Shown in pieces: positions 41,774 through 49,416 of a stretch of 64,000 nucleotides of DNA (its first letter is position 1; each line of letters starts with the position of its first letter). Source of the DNA: Paenibacillus sp. Its GTDB lineage: Bacteria > Bacillota > Bacilli > Paenibacillales > YIM-B00363. The position numbers and the translations under genes were made by a program. The notes under the pieces are model-generated. The model ran no database searches, was not told the DNA's origin, and worked only from the letters and a program-made list of their open reading frames with translations. The DNA lies in the NCBI RefSeq assembly GCF_035645195.1, contig NZ_DASQNA010000038.1, positions 62,001 through 126,000 of the forward strand, written 5' to 3'.

Positions 41774-42844
41774 ATGCGGCAGTGGGAAGAGATAGAGCGT
41801 GAGGTGCGGCAAGCCGCGGATACGGCGGCATTGCGGTCGCTCAGAGACGACGTCCACCGCGCATTCGACGCCTCCTCGGCGGAGGCCGGCGGCGCGATCG
41901 AGCCGGTCAACCGGCTCCACGACGCCTTCATCCGCCGAACGTTAGCTTTGACCGAAGAACGGGTACGAACGTCCTTGCCGGGCGTTCCGCCCGTTTCTTC
42001 GTTTGCGGTGCTGCTATTCGGCAGCGGCGGACGGCGCGAACAGACGCTGTGGAGCGATCAGGACAACGGAATCGTGTACGAAGCTGCGGAAGGGGTCGAA
42101 TCGGAAGAGGCGGATGCGTATATGGCCCAGCTCGGCGACGCCTTCCGAACGGCGCTGGAGGAGGTCGGGTACCCGCCCTGCGAAGGCAACGTGCTCGTGT
42201 CGAATCCGCAGTGGAGGAAGCCGGTCGGAGCGTGGCTCGACACGATGCGAGAGTGGTTCGCCCAGCCGGAATTCGAGACGGTGCGCCATCTGCTGATCGT
42301 GGCCGACGCGCGGCCGATTTACGGCGACGCGCGGCTGTTCGACGCGATGCGGGACGAATACGCCCGCCTCGTCGAAGCGCATCGAAGCACGATGCTGGCC
42401 CGGATGGCGCACAATACGCTCCGGTACAAAGTGCTCGTCGGCATCCTCGGCAATTTGCTGACGGAGCCGTACGGCGAAGATGCGGGCGGCGTCGACATTA
42501 AATACGGCGCCTACATCCCGATGGTGAACGCGATCCGGCTGCTGGCGATCGGTCATGGCGCGAACGGGAACGCCTCGACGCTCGAACGCATCCGTACTTT
42601 GCGCGAAGGCGGGTTCGTCGACGCCGAGGAGGCGCAGGCGTGGGAGGAAGCGTTCCGCGCGGTGCTTCGTTTCAGAGCTATGACGCCTTATCAGTTGGTG
42701 GACGGAAAGTACGGCACTCGAGGGATCTTGTCCGCGAAGTCGCTGACGAAAGAAGTGAGGCGCGAGTTGAAACGCTCGCTGCGCGTCGGTGCGGCGCTGC
42801 AGCGAAAGGTGAAGCGAACGTTCGGCACGGAGGGACACCGATGA
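41774..42844 (+). CDS. DUF294 GlnD-like nucleotidyltransferase
   Basis: This 356-residue protein contains a nucleotidyltransferase core, LLFGSGGRREQTLWSDQDNG, in which the GSGGR loop and the D-x-D pair (DQD) match the catalytic site of GlnD and related DUF294 proteins. A helical C-terminal domain (about 200-350) matches the DUF294 C-terminal substrate-binding region. Neither HD nor ACT domains are present, so it is not a full GlnD. AAGGAGGG precedes the ATG, 36 bases after amtB. The stop overlaps the exonuclease start in ATGA. The position suggests a role in nitrogen signalling, perhaps modifying AmtB or a regulator; this is inference. Confidence 0.8.
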   Translation: MRQWEEIEREVRQAADTAALRSLRDDVHRAFDASSAEAGGAIEPVNRLHDAFIRRTLALTEERVRTSLPGVPPVSSFAVLLFGSGGRREQTLWSDQDNGIVYEAAEGVESEEADAYMAQLGDAFRTALEEVGYPPCEGNVLVSNPQWRKPVGAWLDTMREWFAQPEFETVRHLLIVADARPIYGDARLFDAMRDEYARLVEAHRSTMLARMAHNTLRYKVLVGILGNLLTEPYGEDAGGVDIKYGAYIPMVNAIRLLAIGHGANGNASTLERIRTLREGGFVDAEEAQAWEEAFRAVLRFRAMTPYQLVDGKYGTRGILSAKSLTKEVRRELKRSLRVGAALQRKVKRTFGTEGHR

Positions 42845-43578
42845 AGGATCAGAACCGTCCCCCGCAGGGGATGTGGTCTCTATATAAGATGGGGGGCATC
42901 ACGCCCGCCCTCAACTCCGTTTTCAATCCGCAAAACGCGCGCCAAATGGCGTTCATCCGCCAAGTGATGAAGCAGCAGCGGAAAGATTTCATCATGGACA
43001 CTCCGCTCTCCGACATCGAAGTGGTCGTGTTCGATTTGGAGACGACGGGGTTCAACGCGAGCGGCGGCGACGAAATTTTGTCGTTCGGGGCGGTCGCGGC
43101 GAAGGGGGACGTCATCCGGGAGGAGGAGACGTTCTACACCCTTGTCAACCCGGAGCGGCCCATACCGGCGAACATCGTGGAGCTGACCGGCATCACGGAG
43201 GATGACGTCCGCGGGGCGCCCAGCGTGATGGAAGGCTTGCAGCAGTTTTTTGCATTCGTCGACAAGCGCATCCTGGTGGCGCACGCGTCGGCGCACGACC
43301 GGCAATTTCTGAACGCGGCGCTGTGGCGGACGTCGAAGGTGCATATGACGCACCGGGTGCTCGACACGATCATGATCGCCAAATGGCTCGAGCCGAAGCG
43401 GACCGATTATTCGTTGGACGCGCTGCTCGAAGAACACGGCATCCCGATCACGGTGCGCCACCATGCGCTGGAGGATTCGCTCATGACCGCCCGGCTGTGG
43501 GTATCGTTCCTGCGGCGCATTCGCGACCGGAACATCCAGACGCTCGGCGATCTGTATTCGTATCTCAGTCAGTCATGA
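42841..43578 (+). CDS. DEDDh 3'-5' exonuclease, DNA polymerase III epsilon-like
   Basis: This 245-residue protein has the three exonuclease motifs: VVVFDLETTGFNASGGDEIL (Exo I, D and E), VAHASAHDRQFLNAALW (Exo II), and TVRHHALEDSLMTA (Exo III with the catalytic His). An N-terminal 60-residue helical extension precedes it. The ATG at 42841 is coupled to the upstream gene by ATGA. DUF294 and DEDDh exonuclease genes are paired in other bacteria too; the functional link is unknown. A terminator shared with the convergent MFS gene follows. Confidence 0.88.
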   Translation: MKDQNRPPQGMWSLYKMGGITPALNSVFNPQNARQMAFIRQVMKQQRKDFIMDTPLSDIEVVVFDLETTGFNASGGDEILSFGAVAAKGDVIREEETFYTLVNPERPIPANIVELTGITEDDVRGAPSVMEGLQQFFAFVDKRILVAHASAHDRQFLNAALWRTSKVHMTHRVLDTIMIAKWLEPKRTDYSLDALLEEHGIPITVRHHALEDSLMTARLWVSFLRRIRDRNIQTLGDLYSYLSQS

Positions 43579-43590
43579 AGAACCGAAAAA

Positions 43591-43629
43591 CAAGCCCCCG
43601 AAGCGGATGAACCCGCGGTCGGGGGCTTG
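43591..43629. terminator. Terminator between exonuclease and MFS genes
   Basis: CAAGCCCCCGA (43591-43601) pairs with TCGGGGGCTTG (43619-43629), with an inner CGG/CCG stem. The T run is good on the minus strand (for the MFS gene) and weak on the plus strand. Confidence 0.85.
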
Positions 43630-43639
43630 CTTGCGCCGT

Positions 43640-44995
43640 TCACGCTTTTTGAGGCTTGCGCGCGATATTCGGCTCCGGCCGAACTAGGAAGAAGATCAGC
43701 GCGAGCGCGATGGCCGCCAACGCCGACAGCATGATGAAGACGATGTTTTCGTTCTTCTCCATCAAGAAGCCGATCAGCGGCGGACCCGCGGCGACGCCAA
43801 GAAAGCGAAGGCTGTTGTAAATCGACGTAATCATCCCGCGCTGGCTTTTGTCGACCGAGCCCGTAATCATCGTGTTGAGACACGGGAGAAGAAGTCCGGT
43901 GCCGACGGAGCTGAGCGTGATGAGCGTCATGAAGAGCACAAGGTGCTCTTTGTTCCAAACGAGCGTAAGCCCGAGCGAGACGGTGGACAGCGCGAGGCCG
44001 ATGTTCATGAGCCATCGCATAAGGGTGCCGTTTTTCTTAATGACGCTGCCCGTCGTATACGAGGTGATGACGAGACCGGCGAGCGGAATCGCCAGCACAA
44101 GCCCTTTCACGACGCCGTCCAAATTGTACGGCTTCTCCTCCAATATTTCCGACAAATAAAACAAAATGCCGAACAGCGTGAACAGCCCGAGGCTGCCGGC
44201 GAAAAACGACGTGACCAGCCAGCGTCCTTTCCCCTTGAAAATGCGGGCGAGCGAGTGGAGATATTCGCCGATCGGCTGCTTGGCGTTCGACTTCTCTTTC
44301 GGCTCTTTAATGAGGAAAATGACGGCGAGCAGCGACAGCACGCAAAACAGCGGGAACGCGAAGAACGCGGCGTACCAGACGATCAATGCGAGCGCCGCGC
44401 CCAGGATCGGGCTGACGACTTTGCCGAAGCCGTTCGACGCTTCCGTCAGACCGAGCGCCTTCGATTCCGTGGCGCCGTTATACAAGTCCCCGACGAGCGC
44501 CATGGCGATCGGCGCCGTACCGGCCGCGCCCAACCCCTGCAGCGCGCGGGCCCATATAACGACGTTGTACGACCCCCACACGGCCCCGAAGCCCGCAAGC
44601 ACCCCGGCGGCCCCGTAGACGATCAGCGACGGGATGATGATCGCTTTGCGCCCGAGACGGTCGGACAAATAACCGACGACGGGAATGAACACGCCGGCGG
44701 TAACGGAAAACAGCGTGATGACCAAACTGCTCTTAAAGTCGCTGACGTGCAGCTCCCGCTGCATATCCGGTAAAATCGGGACGAGCATGGAGTTCCCGAG
44801 AACGAGCACGAGCGGAATGCTGGCGATGGCGATGAACTCCCACAGTTTACCCTTCGTTTGCGGGCCGCCTTTGTCGCCGCCGGCGCCGCGCTGTTTCGGT
44901 TTCGCCTGCTCGTCGTCATGCTCCGCGATTTGGCTTTCGAAGGAAATGTTCAGCTTGCGCGATTTCGCTTTTTCCAACCCGAATCGACCCCTCAT
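43640..44995 (-). CDS. MFS drug-type exporter
   Basis: This protein of about 451 residues begins with a charged cytoplasmic extension of about 50 residues, then twelve hydrophobic helices. The loop 2-3 motif is GYLSDRLGRKAIIIP, and RALQGLGAAGTAPIAMALVG is the motif C region of drug/proton antiporters (Bmr3 type). No substrate is evident. The ATG is preceded by a weak AGGATT; a TTG three bases upstream is an alternative. It is monocistronic, divergent from the thiol-disulfide oxidoreductase gene. Confidence 0.82.
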   Translation of the reverse strand: MRGRFGLEKAKSRKLNISFESQIAEHDDEQAKPKQRGAGGDKGGPQTKGKLWEFIAIASIPLVLVLGNSMLVPILPDMQRELHVSDFKSSLVITLFSVTAGVFIPVVGYLSDRLGRKAIIIPSLIVYGAAGVLAGFGAVWGSYNVVIWARALQGLGAAGTAPIAMALVGDLYNGATESKALGLTEASNGFGKVVSPILGAALALIVWYAAFFAFPLFCVLSLLAVIFLIKEPKEKSNAKQPIGEYLHSLARIFKGKGRWLVTSFFAGSLGLFTLFGILFYLSEILEEKPYNLDGVVKGLVLAIPLAGLVITSYTTGSVIKKNGTLMRWLMNIGLALSTVSLGLTLVWNKEHLVLFMTLITLSSVGTGLLLPCLNTMITGSVDKSQRGMITSIYNSLRFLGVAAGPPLIGFLMEKNENIVFIMLSALAAIALALIFFLVRPEPNIARKPQKA

Positions 44996-45132
44996 CAAGC
45001 AGAATAATCCTAATGTGCCCGACGCCCGAACAAGGAATACGGGGAAAGCGATGGCAGAATAAAGGAGAACGAAGGGGTTGGAAGTCGAAAGCGAAAACGG
45101 GTATGATATGTAACGTAAGGAGGATGCTGCGG

Positions 45133-45669
45133 ATGAAAAGAACGTTATTCGCGCTGGCGCTCGTCTTCGCTCTGGCGGGCATCGCGGTGATTCAGCAGTT
45201 CGCTTGGGCCGAGACGACCGCGCTGCCGACCGAGGAAGCGCCGGAGATCGGCTTTCTGGCGCCGAAATTCGAGCTGGAGACGCTTGCGGGAGACAAGCTG
45301 GGCATCGCCCGGGGCGAGCTGGAGAAGCCCGTCATCGTCAATTTCTGGGCGTCCTGGTGCGATCCGTGCCGGATGGAAGCTCCGATCTTGTCCGATCTCT
45401 ACCTGAAATATAAGGATCAAGTCGAAATTTACGGCGTCAACGGCACCATGTACGACGACATGGCCTCCGTCGAGGCGTTCGTGAAGCAGTACAAATACGA
45501 ATTTCCGATTTTGCTGGACCGCGATAACGAGGTGTACAAGTCTTACCGCGTGCTGGGATACCCGACGAGCTACTTCATCGACCGGAACGGCGTCGTCCGC
45601 GACGTCATCATCGGGCTGCCGGGGCACGAGGAATTCGAATCGCGCGTGAAACGATTGATCGAAGGGTAA
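45133..45669 (+). CDS. Membrane-anchored thiol-disulfide oxidoreductase, ResA/TlpA type
   Basis: This 178-residue protein has an N-terminal signal anchor (residues 4-22) and an extracytoplasmic thioredoxin fold. The active site is FWASWCDPCRMEAP, a W-C-x-x-C motif, and the cis-proline loop is YRVLGYPTSYFIDRNG. Proteins of this type reduce cytochrome c apoproteins or act in spore-envelope thiol chemistry. The ATG at 45133 has AAGGAGG about 9 bases upstream; an ATG at 45124 overlaps that site. It stands alone; no ccs or res genes are adjacent. Confidence 0.88.
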   Translation: MKRTLFALALVFALAGIAVIQQFAWAETTALPTEEAPEIGFLAPKFELETLAGDKLGIARGELEKPVIVNFWASWCDPCRMEAPILSDLYLKYKDQVEIYGVNGTMYDDMASVEAFVKQYKYEFPILLDRDNEVYKSYRVLGYPTSYFIDRNGVVRDVIIGLPGHEEFESRVKRLIEG

Positions 45670-45673
45670 CCTA

Positions 45674-45714
45674 AAGGCCGCCGGCGGAGCTGATCGCTCC
45701 TGTCCGGCGGCCTT
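45674..45714. terminator. Bidirectional terminator
   Basis: AAGGCCGCCGG (45674-45684) is the perfect complement of CCGGCGGCCTT (45704-45714), with an inner GGAGC/GCTCC stem. T runs are short. It separates the oxidoreductase gene and the convergent cimA. Confidence 0.75.
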
Positions 45715-45735
45715 CGTAGTCATGCGGAGATGAAG

Positions 45736-47355
45736 TTAGTGATTGACGATGCCGATGCGCTCGGACCGCTCCTCGCGGTTTTCGATGACGGCCGGCCGGC
45801 CGATGAGCGCGTACCGGATGCTGTCGAGGATCGCTTCCCAGCTCGCTTCGATAACGTTCTCGCTGACGCCGACCGTGCTCCAGGTCGCGTCGAAATCGGA
45901 CGACTCGATCAGCACCCGCACTTTGGCGGCGGTCGCGTCGCGATCGTTGATGACGCGCACCTTGTAGTCGGTCAGATGAATGTTGCGGATGTCCGGATAG
46001 AACCCCTCGAGCGCCTTGCGGAGCGCGTTGTCGAGCGCGTTCACCGGACCGTTGCCTTCCGCGGCCGTATACACCGTTTCGCCGTGGACTTTGACCTTGA
46101 GTATGGCTTCCGACGCGACCGGATTGTCGCCGATCTTCTCGACGAGCAGCTTGAACGATTCGATCGAGAACACATGCTCTTCCTTGTCGAACGCCTTGCG
46201 GATGAGCAGCTCGAGCGACGCGTCGGCGCCTTCGAATTGGTAGCCTTTGTGCTCGAGGTCCTTGATCGTTTGGATCAGGCGTTTCGTCGATTCGTTCTCC
46301 AGGTTGAAGTCGAGATTCAGTTCCTGCGCCTTGAACACCAAGTTGCTCTGGCCGGCGAGCTCGGAGACGAGCACGCGCTGGCGGTTGCCGACGAGCTCCG
46401 GCTGAATGTGCTCGTACGTCTTGGAGTGGCGCAGCACGGCGGATACGTGAATGCCGCCCTTATGCGCGAACGCGGCGCTGCCGACGTACGGCTGGTTGAC
46501 CGGCATGCTGACGTTCGCGATTTCGCTCACGTACCGCGCCGTGTTCGTCAGCGTGCTCAGCTGCTCTTCGCTGATGACGCGGTAGCCGAGCTTCAGCTGC
46601 AAATTCGGAATGACGGAGACGAGGTTGGCGTTGCCGCACCGTTCGCCGACGCCGTTGAACGTGCCCTGAACCTGGCGCGCGCCGGCCTGCACGGCCGCGA
46701 GCGAATTGGCGACGCCGAGCTCGCAGTCGTTATGCGCGTGAATGCCGATCGGCGTCTTCATACGCGAGACGACGTCCTCGACGATCGCGGCGATTTCGCC
46801 GGGCAGCGACCCCCCGTTCGTGTCGCACAGCACGATCCAGTCGGCGCCCGCCGCTTCCGCCTTCGCGATCGTCGCGAGCGCGTATTCGCGGTTGTTCTTG
46901 TACCCGTCGAAGAAATGCTCGGCGTCGTAAATGACCTCGAGCCCTTGCGATTTCAAGTAACGGACGGAGTCGTAGATCATCGCTTCGTTCTCTTCGAGCG
47001 TCGTCTGCAGCGCCGTCGTCACTTGGAAGTCCCACGACTTGCCGAAAATCGTCGCGACTTTGACCCCCGAGTCGAGGATCGCCTGCAAGTTCGCGTCGTC
47101 CTCGGGACGGACGCCTTTGCGGCGGGTGCTGCCGAACGCCGTAATTTTCGCGTGCTTCAGCGGCAGCGATTGCGCCCGTTTGAAAAATTCGATGTCTTTC
47201 CCGTTGCTTCCCGGCCATCCGCCTTCAATATAATGAATGCCGAAGTCATCCAACTTGACGGCAATCTTTAATTTGTCCTCTACGGTTAAGCTTACTCCTT
47301 CGCCTTGCGTCCCATCGCGTAACGTCGTGTCGAAGATCGTCACTTGTTGCGGCAT
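45736..47355 (-). CDS. cimA: Citramalate synthase
   Basis: This 539-residue enzyme condenses pyruvate with acetyl-CoA, the first step of the threonine-independent route to isoleucine. The N-terminal TIM barrel begins VTIFDTTLRDGTQGEGVSLT, with R and D for pyruvate and metal binding, and has the metal HxH in GIHAHNDCELGVAN. Then come GNANLVSVIPNLQLK and FAHKGGIHVSAVLRH. A C-terminal LeuA-type regulatory domain (from about residue 400) would sense isoleucine. The length and GGWPGSNGKDIEFF distinguish it from 2-isopropylmalate synthase. GGGAGGAA precedes the ATG. It is monocistronic, divergent from dinB. Confidence 0.93.
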   Translation of the reverse strand: MPQQVTIFDTTLRDGTQGEGVSLTVEDKLKIAVKLDDFGIHYIEGGWPGSNGKDIEFFKRAQSLPLKHAKITAFGSTRRKGVRPEDDANLQAILDSGVKVATIFGKSWDFQVTTALQTTLEENEAMIYDSVRYLKSQGLEVIYDAEHFFDGYKNNREYALATIAKAEAAGADWIVLCDTNGGSLPGEIAAIVEDVVSRMKTPIGIHAHNDCELGVANSLAAVQAGARQVQGTFNGVGERCGNANLVSVIPNLQLKLGYRVISEEQLSTLTNTARYVSEIANVSMPVNQPYVGSAAFAHKGGIHVSAVLRHSKTYEHIQPELVGNRQRVLVSELAGQSNLVFKAQELNLDFNLENESTKRLIQTIKDLEHKGYQFEGADASLELLIRKAFDKEEHVFSIESFKLLVEKIGDNPVASEAILKVKVHGETVYTAAEGNGPVNALDNALRKALEGFYPDIRNIHLTDYKVRVINDRDATAAKVRVLIESSDFDATWSTVGVSENVIEASWEAILDSIRYALIGRPAVIENREERSERIGIVNH

Positions 47356-47513
47356 TCCGGCGTTCCTCCCTTGCTTTCTGGCTTACGAAGATGTGCGCAT
47401 TTCGGATATTATAGCACGGTTTGGCAGAGTGCGGCACGTTTTTCTTATGCGCGCCGCAGCCTTGACCGCCATTCCCCCCGATTGTAAGCTGAAAGCAGCA
47501 AGGACGAATAGGG

Positions 47514-48803
47514 ATGATACGTATGGCTCACGAGGAAGCTTACCCGAAAAACGGGAGAGTCGTATTGCATATCGATATGAACGCCTTCTATTGCTCCGTG
47601 CACGAGGCGGCGGAGCCGGAGCTGTACCGCGGCAAGGCGCTCGCGGTCGCCGGCAGCGTCGAGGCGCGCAAAGGCATCGTCGTCACCTCCTCGTATCCGG
47701 CGCGCGCGAAGGGGGTCCGCACGGGCATGACGGTGCGCGAGGCGCTGCGGCTGTGTCCGGGGCTCATCCTGCTGAAGCCGGATTTCGATCTGTACCGCAG
47801 CTATTCGCTCGCGTTCCTGCGCATCGTCGGCGACGTATCGCCGCTCGTCGAGGCGGTGTCGATCGACGAATGCTACGTCGATATTACCGGCTCGAAGCAG
47901 TTCGGCACGCCGGTCGAGATCGCGGAGGAGCTGCAGCGGCGCATCCGCGAGGAGCTCGGACTGCCGTGCTCGATCGGCGTCGCGCCGAACAAGCTGCTCG
48001 CGAAGACGGCATCGGACATGAAGAAGCCAAACGGGCTTACGGTGCTGCGGCTGCGGGACGTTCCGACGGCGCTGTGGCCGCGGCCGTGCGTGGAGCTGTA
48101 CGGCATCGGAGCGAAGACGGCCGCGAAGCTCGAGCGGCTCGGCATCCGGACGCTGGGGGCGCTCGCCGAGGCCGACGAAGCGTTCCTCGTCGCTCATTTC
48201 GGCGCGAATGGGCGGTGGCTGAAGCGGGCGGCGAACGGGCGCGACGACGCGCCGGTGACGGCGGAGCGGGAGCAGGCGAAGTCGGTCGGGCATACGGTCA
48301 CGCTGCCGGAGGACGTGACGGAGCCGGCGGAGGCGAAGCGCGTGCTGCTCAATTTGGCCGATCAGGTGACGCGCCGGCTGCGGCGCAAATCGCTCATCGC
48401 CGCCACCGTGCAAATTACGATTCGGCGGCCGGACATGCGGACGATCACCCGGGCGGTGACGCTGCCCGCGCCGACCGACGAAGCGGCCGTCGTTCACAAG
48501 GCGGCTTGCGCGCTGTACGACAAACATTGGCCGGACCGCTCGCCGATCCGGCTGCTCGGCGTCGCGTGCCAAAATTTGCGCGAGAGGCGCGAGGTGCCGC
48601 TGCAGCTCGATTTGTTCGAATACGAGGTGCAGCCGAAGCGGGCGGAGCTGACGAGCGTGATGGACCGAATCCGGGACAAATTCGGCGAGAACGCGATCCT
48701 GACGGCCGGCATGTTAGGCGACGACCCGTCGGCCCGCATCCGGAACAAGAAGGAGCGGGGCACGTCGCTGCAGATGGACCACTTGGACGGCGGAAGCGAC
48801 TGA
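47514..48803 (+). CDS. dinB: DNA polymerase IV (Y family)
   Basis: This 429-residue translesion polymerase has VVLHIDMNAFYCSVHEAAEP with the first catalytic Asp and a Tyr steric gate, SIDECYVDITGSKQ with the catalytic Asp-Glu pair, the helix-hairpin-helix GIGAKTAAKLERLGIRTLG, and a little-finger domain. Near the end, VPLQLDLFEYE is a candidate beta-clamp-binding motif. ATGs at 47514 and 47523 are both possible, each about 9 bases from a ribosome-like sequence. I found no LexA box upstream, so SOS control is not supported. No clear terminator follows. Confidence 0.93.
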   Translation: MIRMAHEEAYPKNGRVVLHIDMNAFYCSVHEAAEPELYRGKALAVAGSVEARKGIVVTSSYPARAKGVRTGMTVREALRLCPGLILLKPDFDLYRSYSLAFLRIVGDVSPLVEAVSIDECYVDITGSKQFGTPVEIAEELQRRIREELGLPCSIGVAPNKLLAKTASDMKKPNGLTVLRLRDVPTALWPRPCVELYGIGAKTAAKLERLGIRTLGALAEADEAFLVAHFGANGRWLKRAANGRDDAPVTAEREQAKSVGHTVTLPEDVTEPAEAKRVLLNLADQVTRRLRRKSLIAATVQITIRRPDMRTITRAVTLPAPTDEAAVVHKAACALYDKHWPDRSPIRLLGVACQNLRERREVPLQLDLFEYEVQPKRAELTSVMDRIRDKFGENAILTAGMLGDDPSARIRNKKERGTSLQMDHLDGGSD

Positions 48804-48938
48804 CGCCGGGCGCCGATTCGGCCTCCTACGGGCGTCGGGAATGCCCGGGGGCGGGCCGGATCGGCCCCCGAGCGGCTTCGATCGCTCCCCGGCCTTGCCG
48901 CGCAAGCGTCCCGGGGAATTCGAACCGCGGAATATCGT

Positions 48939-48967
48939 TTGAATTTTAATCGTCGTTGTATTATGAT
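48939..48967 (+). promoter_or_regulatory. Sigma-A promoter of the ferredoxin gene
   Basis: TTGAAT (48939-48944) and TATGAT (48962-48967) are 17 bases apart; the start codon is about 48 bases downstream. The preceding G+C-rich stretch (48804-48938) contains inverted repeats but no T run. Confidence 0.7.
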
Positions 48968-48969
48968 GA

Positions 48970-49251
<282 letters not shown>

Positions 49252-49286
49252 AACGAACGACGTGGGTCGACCGGCCTACGAATTAG

Positions 49287-49325
49287 GAACCTTCCTTTGC
49301 TGGCAAGCAAAGGAAGGTTCTTTTT
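49287..49325 (+). terminator. Terminator of fer
   Basis: GAACCTTCCTTTGCT (49287-49301) is the perfect complement of AGCAAAGGAAGGTTC (49306-49320) around GGCA, followed by a T run. Confidence 0.95.
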
Positions 49326-49416
49326 ATTCATATTTTCATTGCGGACTCGTCTTTCAGGACGTAAAATGAGAATGGGCGTTTCCATATCTTAACGCCGATG
49401 GGTGGGAGGAACAAAC

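Noticed and set aside
47356-47513. LexA/SOS box upstream of dinB.
   Set aside because: No sequence matching CGAAC-N4-GTTCG was found in the 158-base gap.
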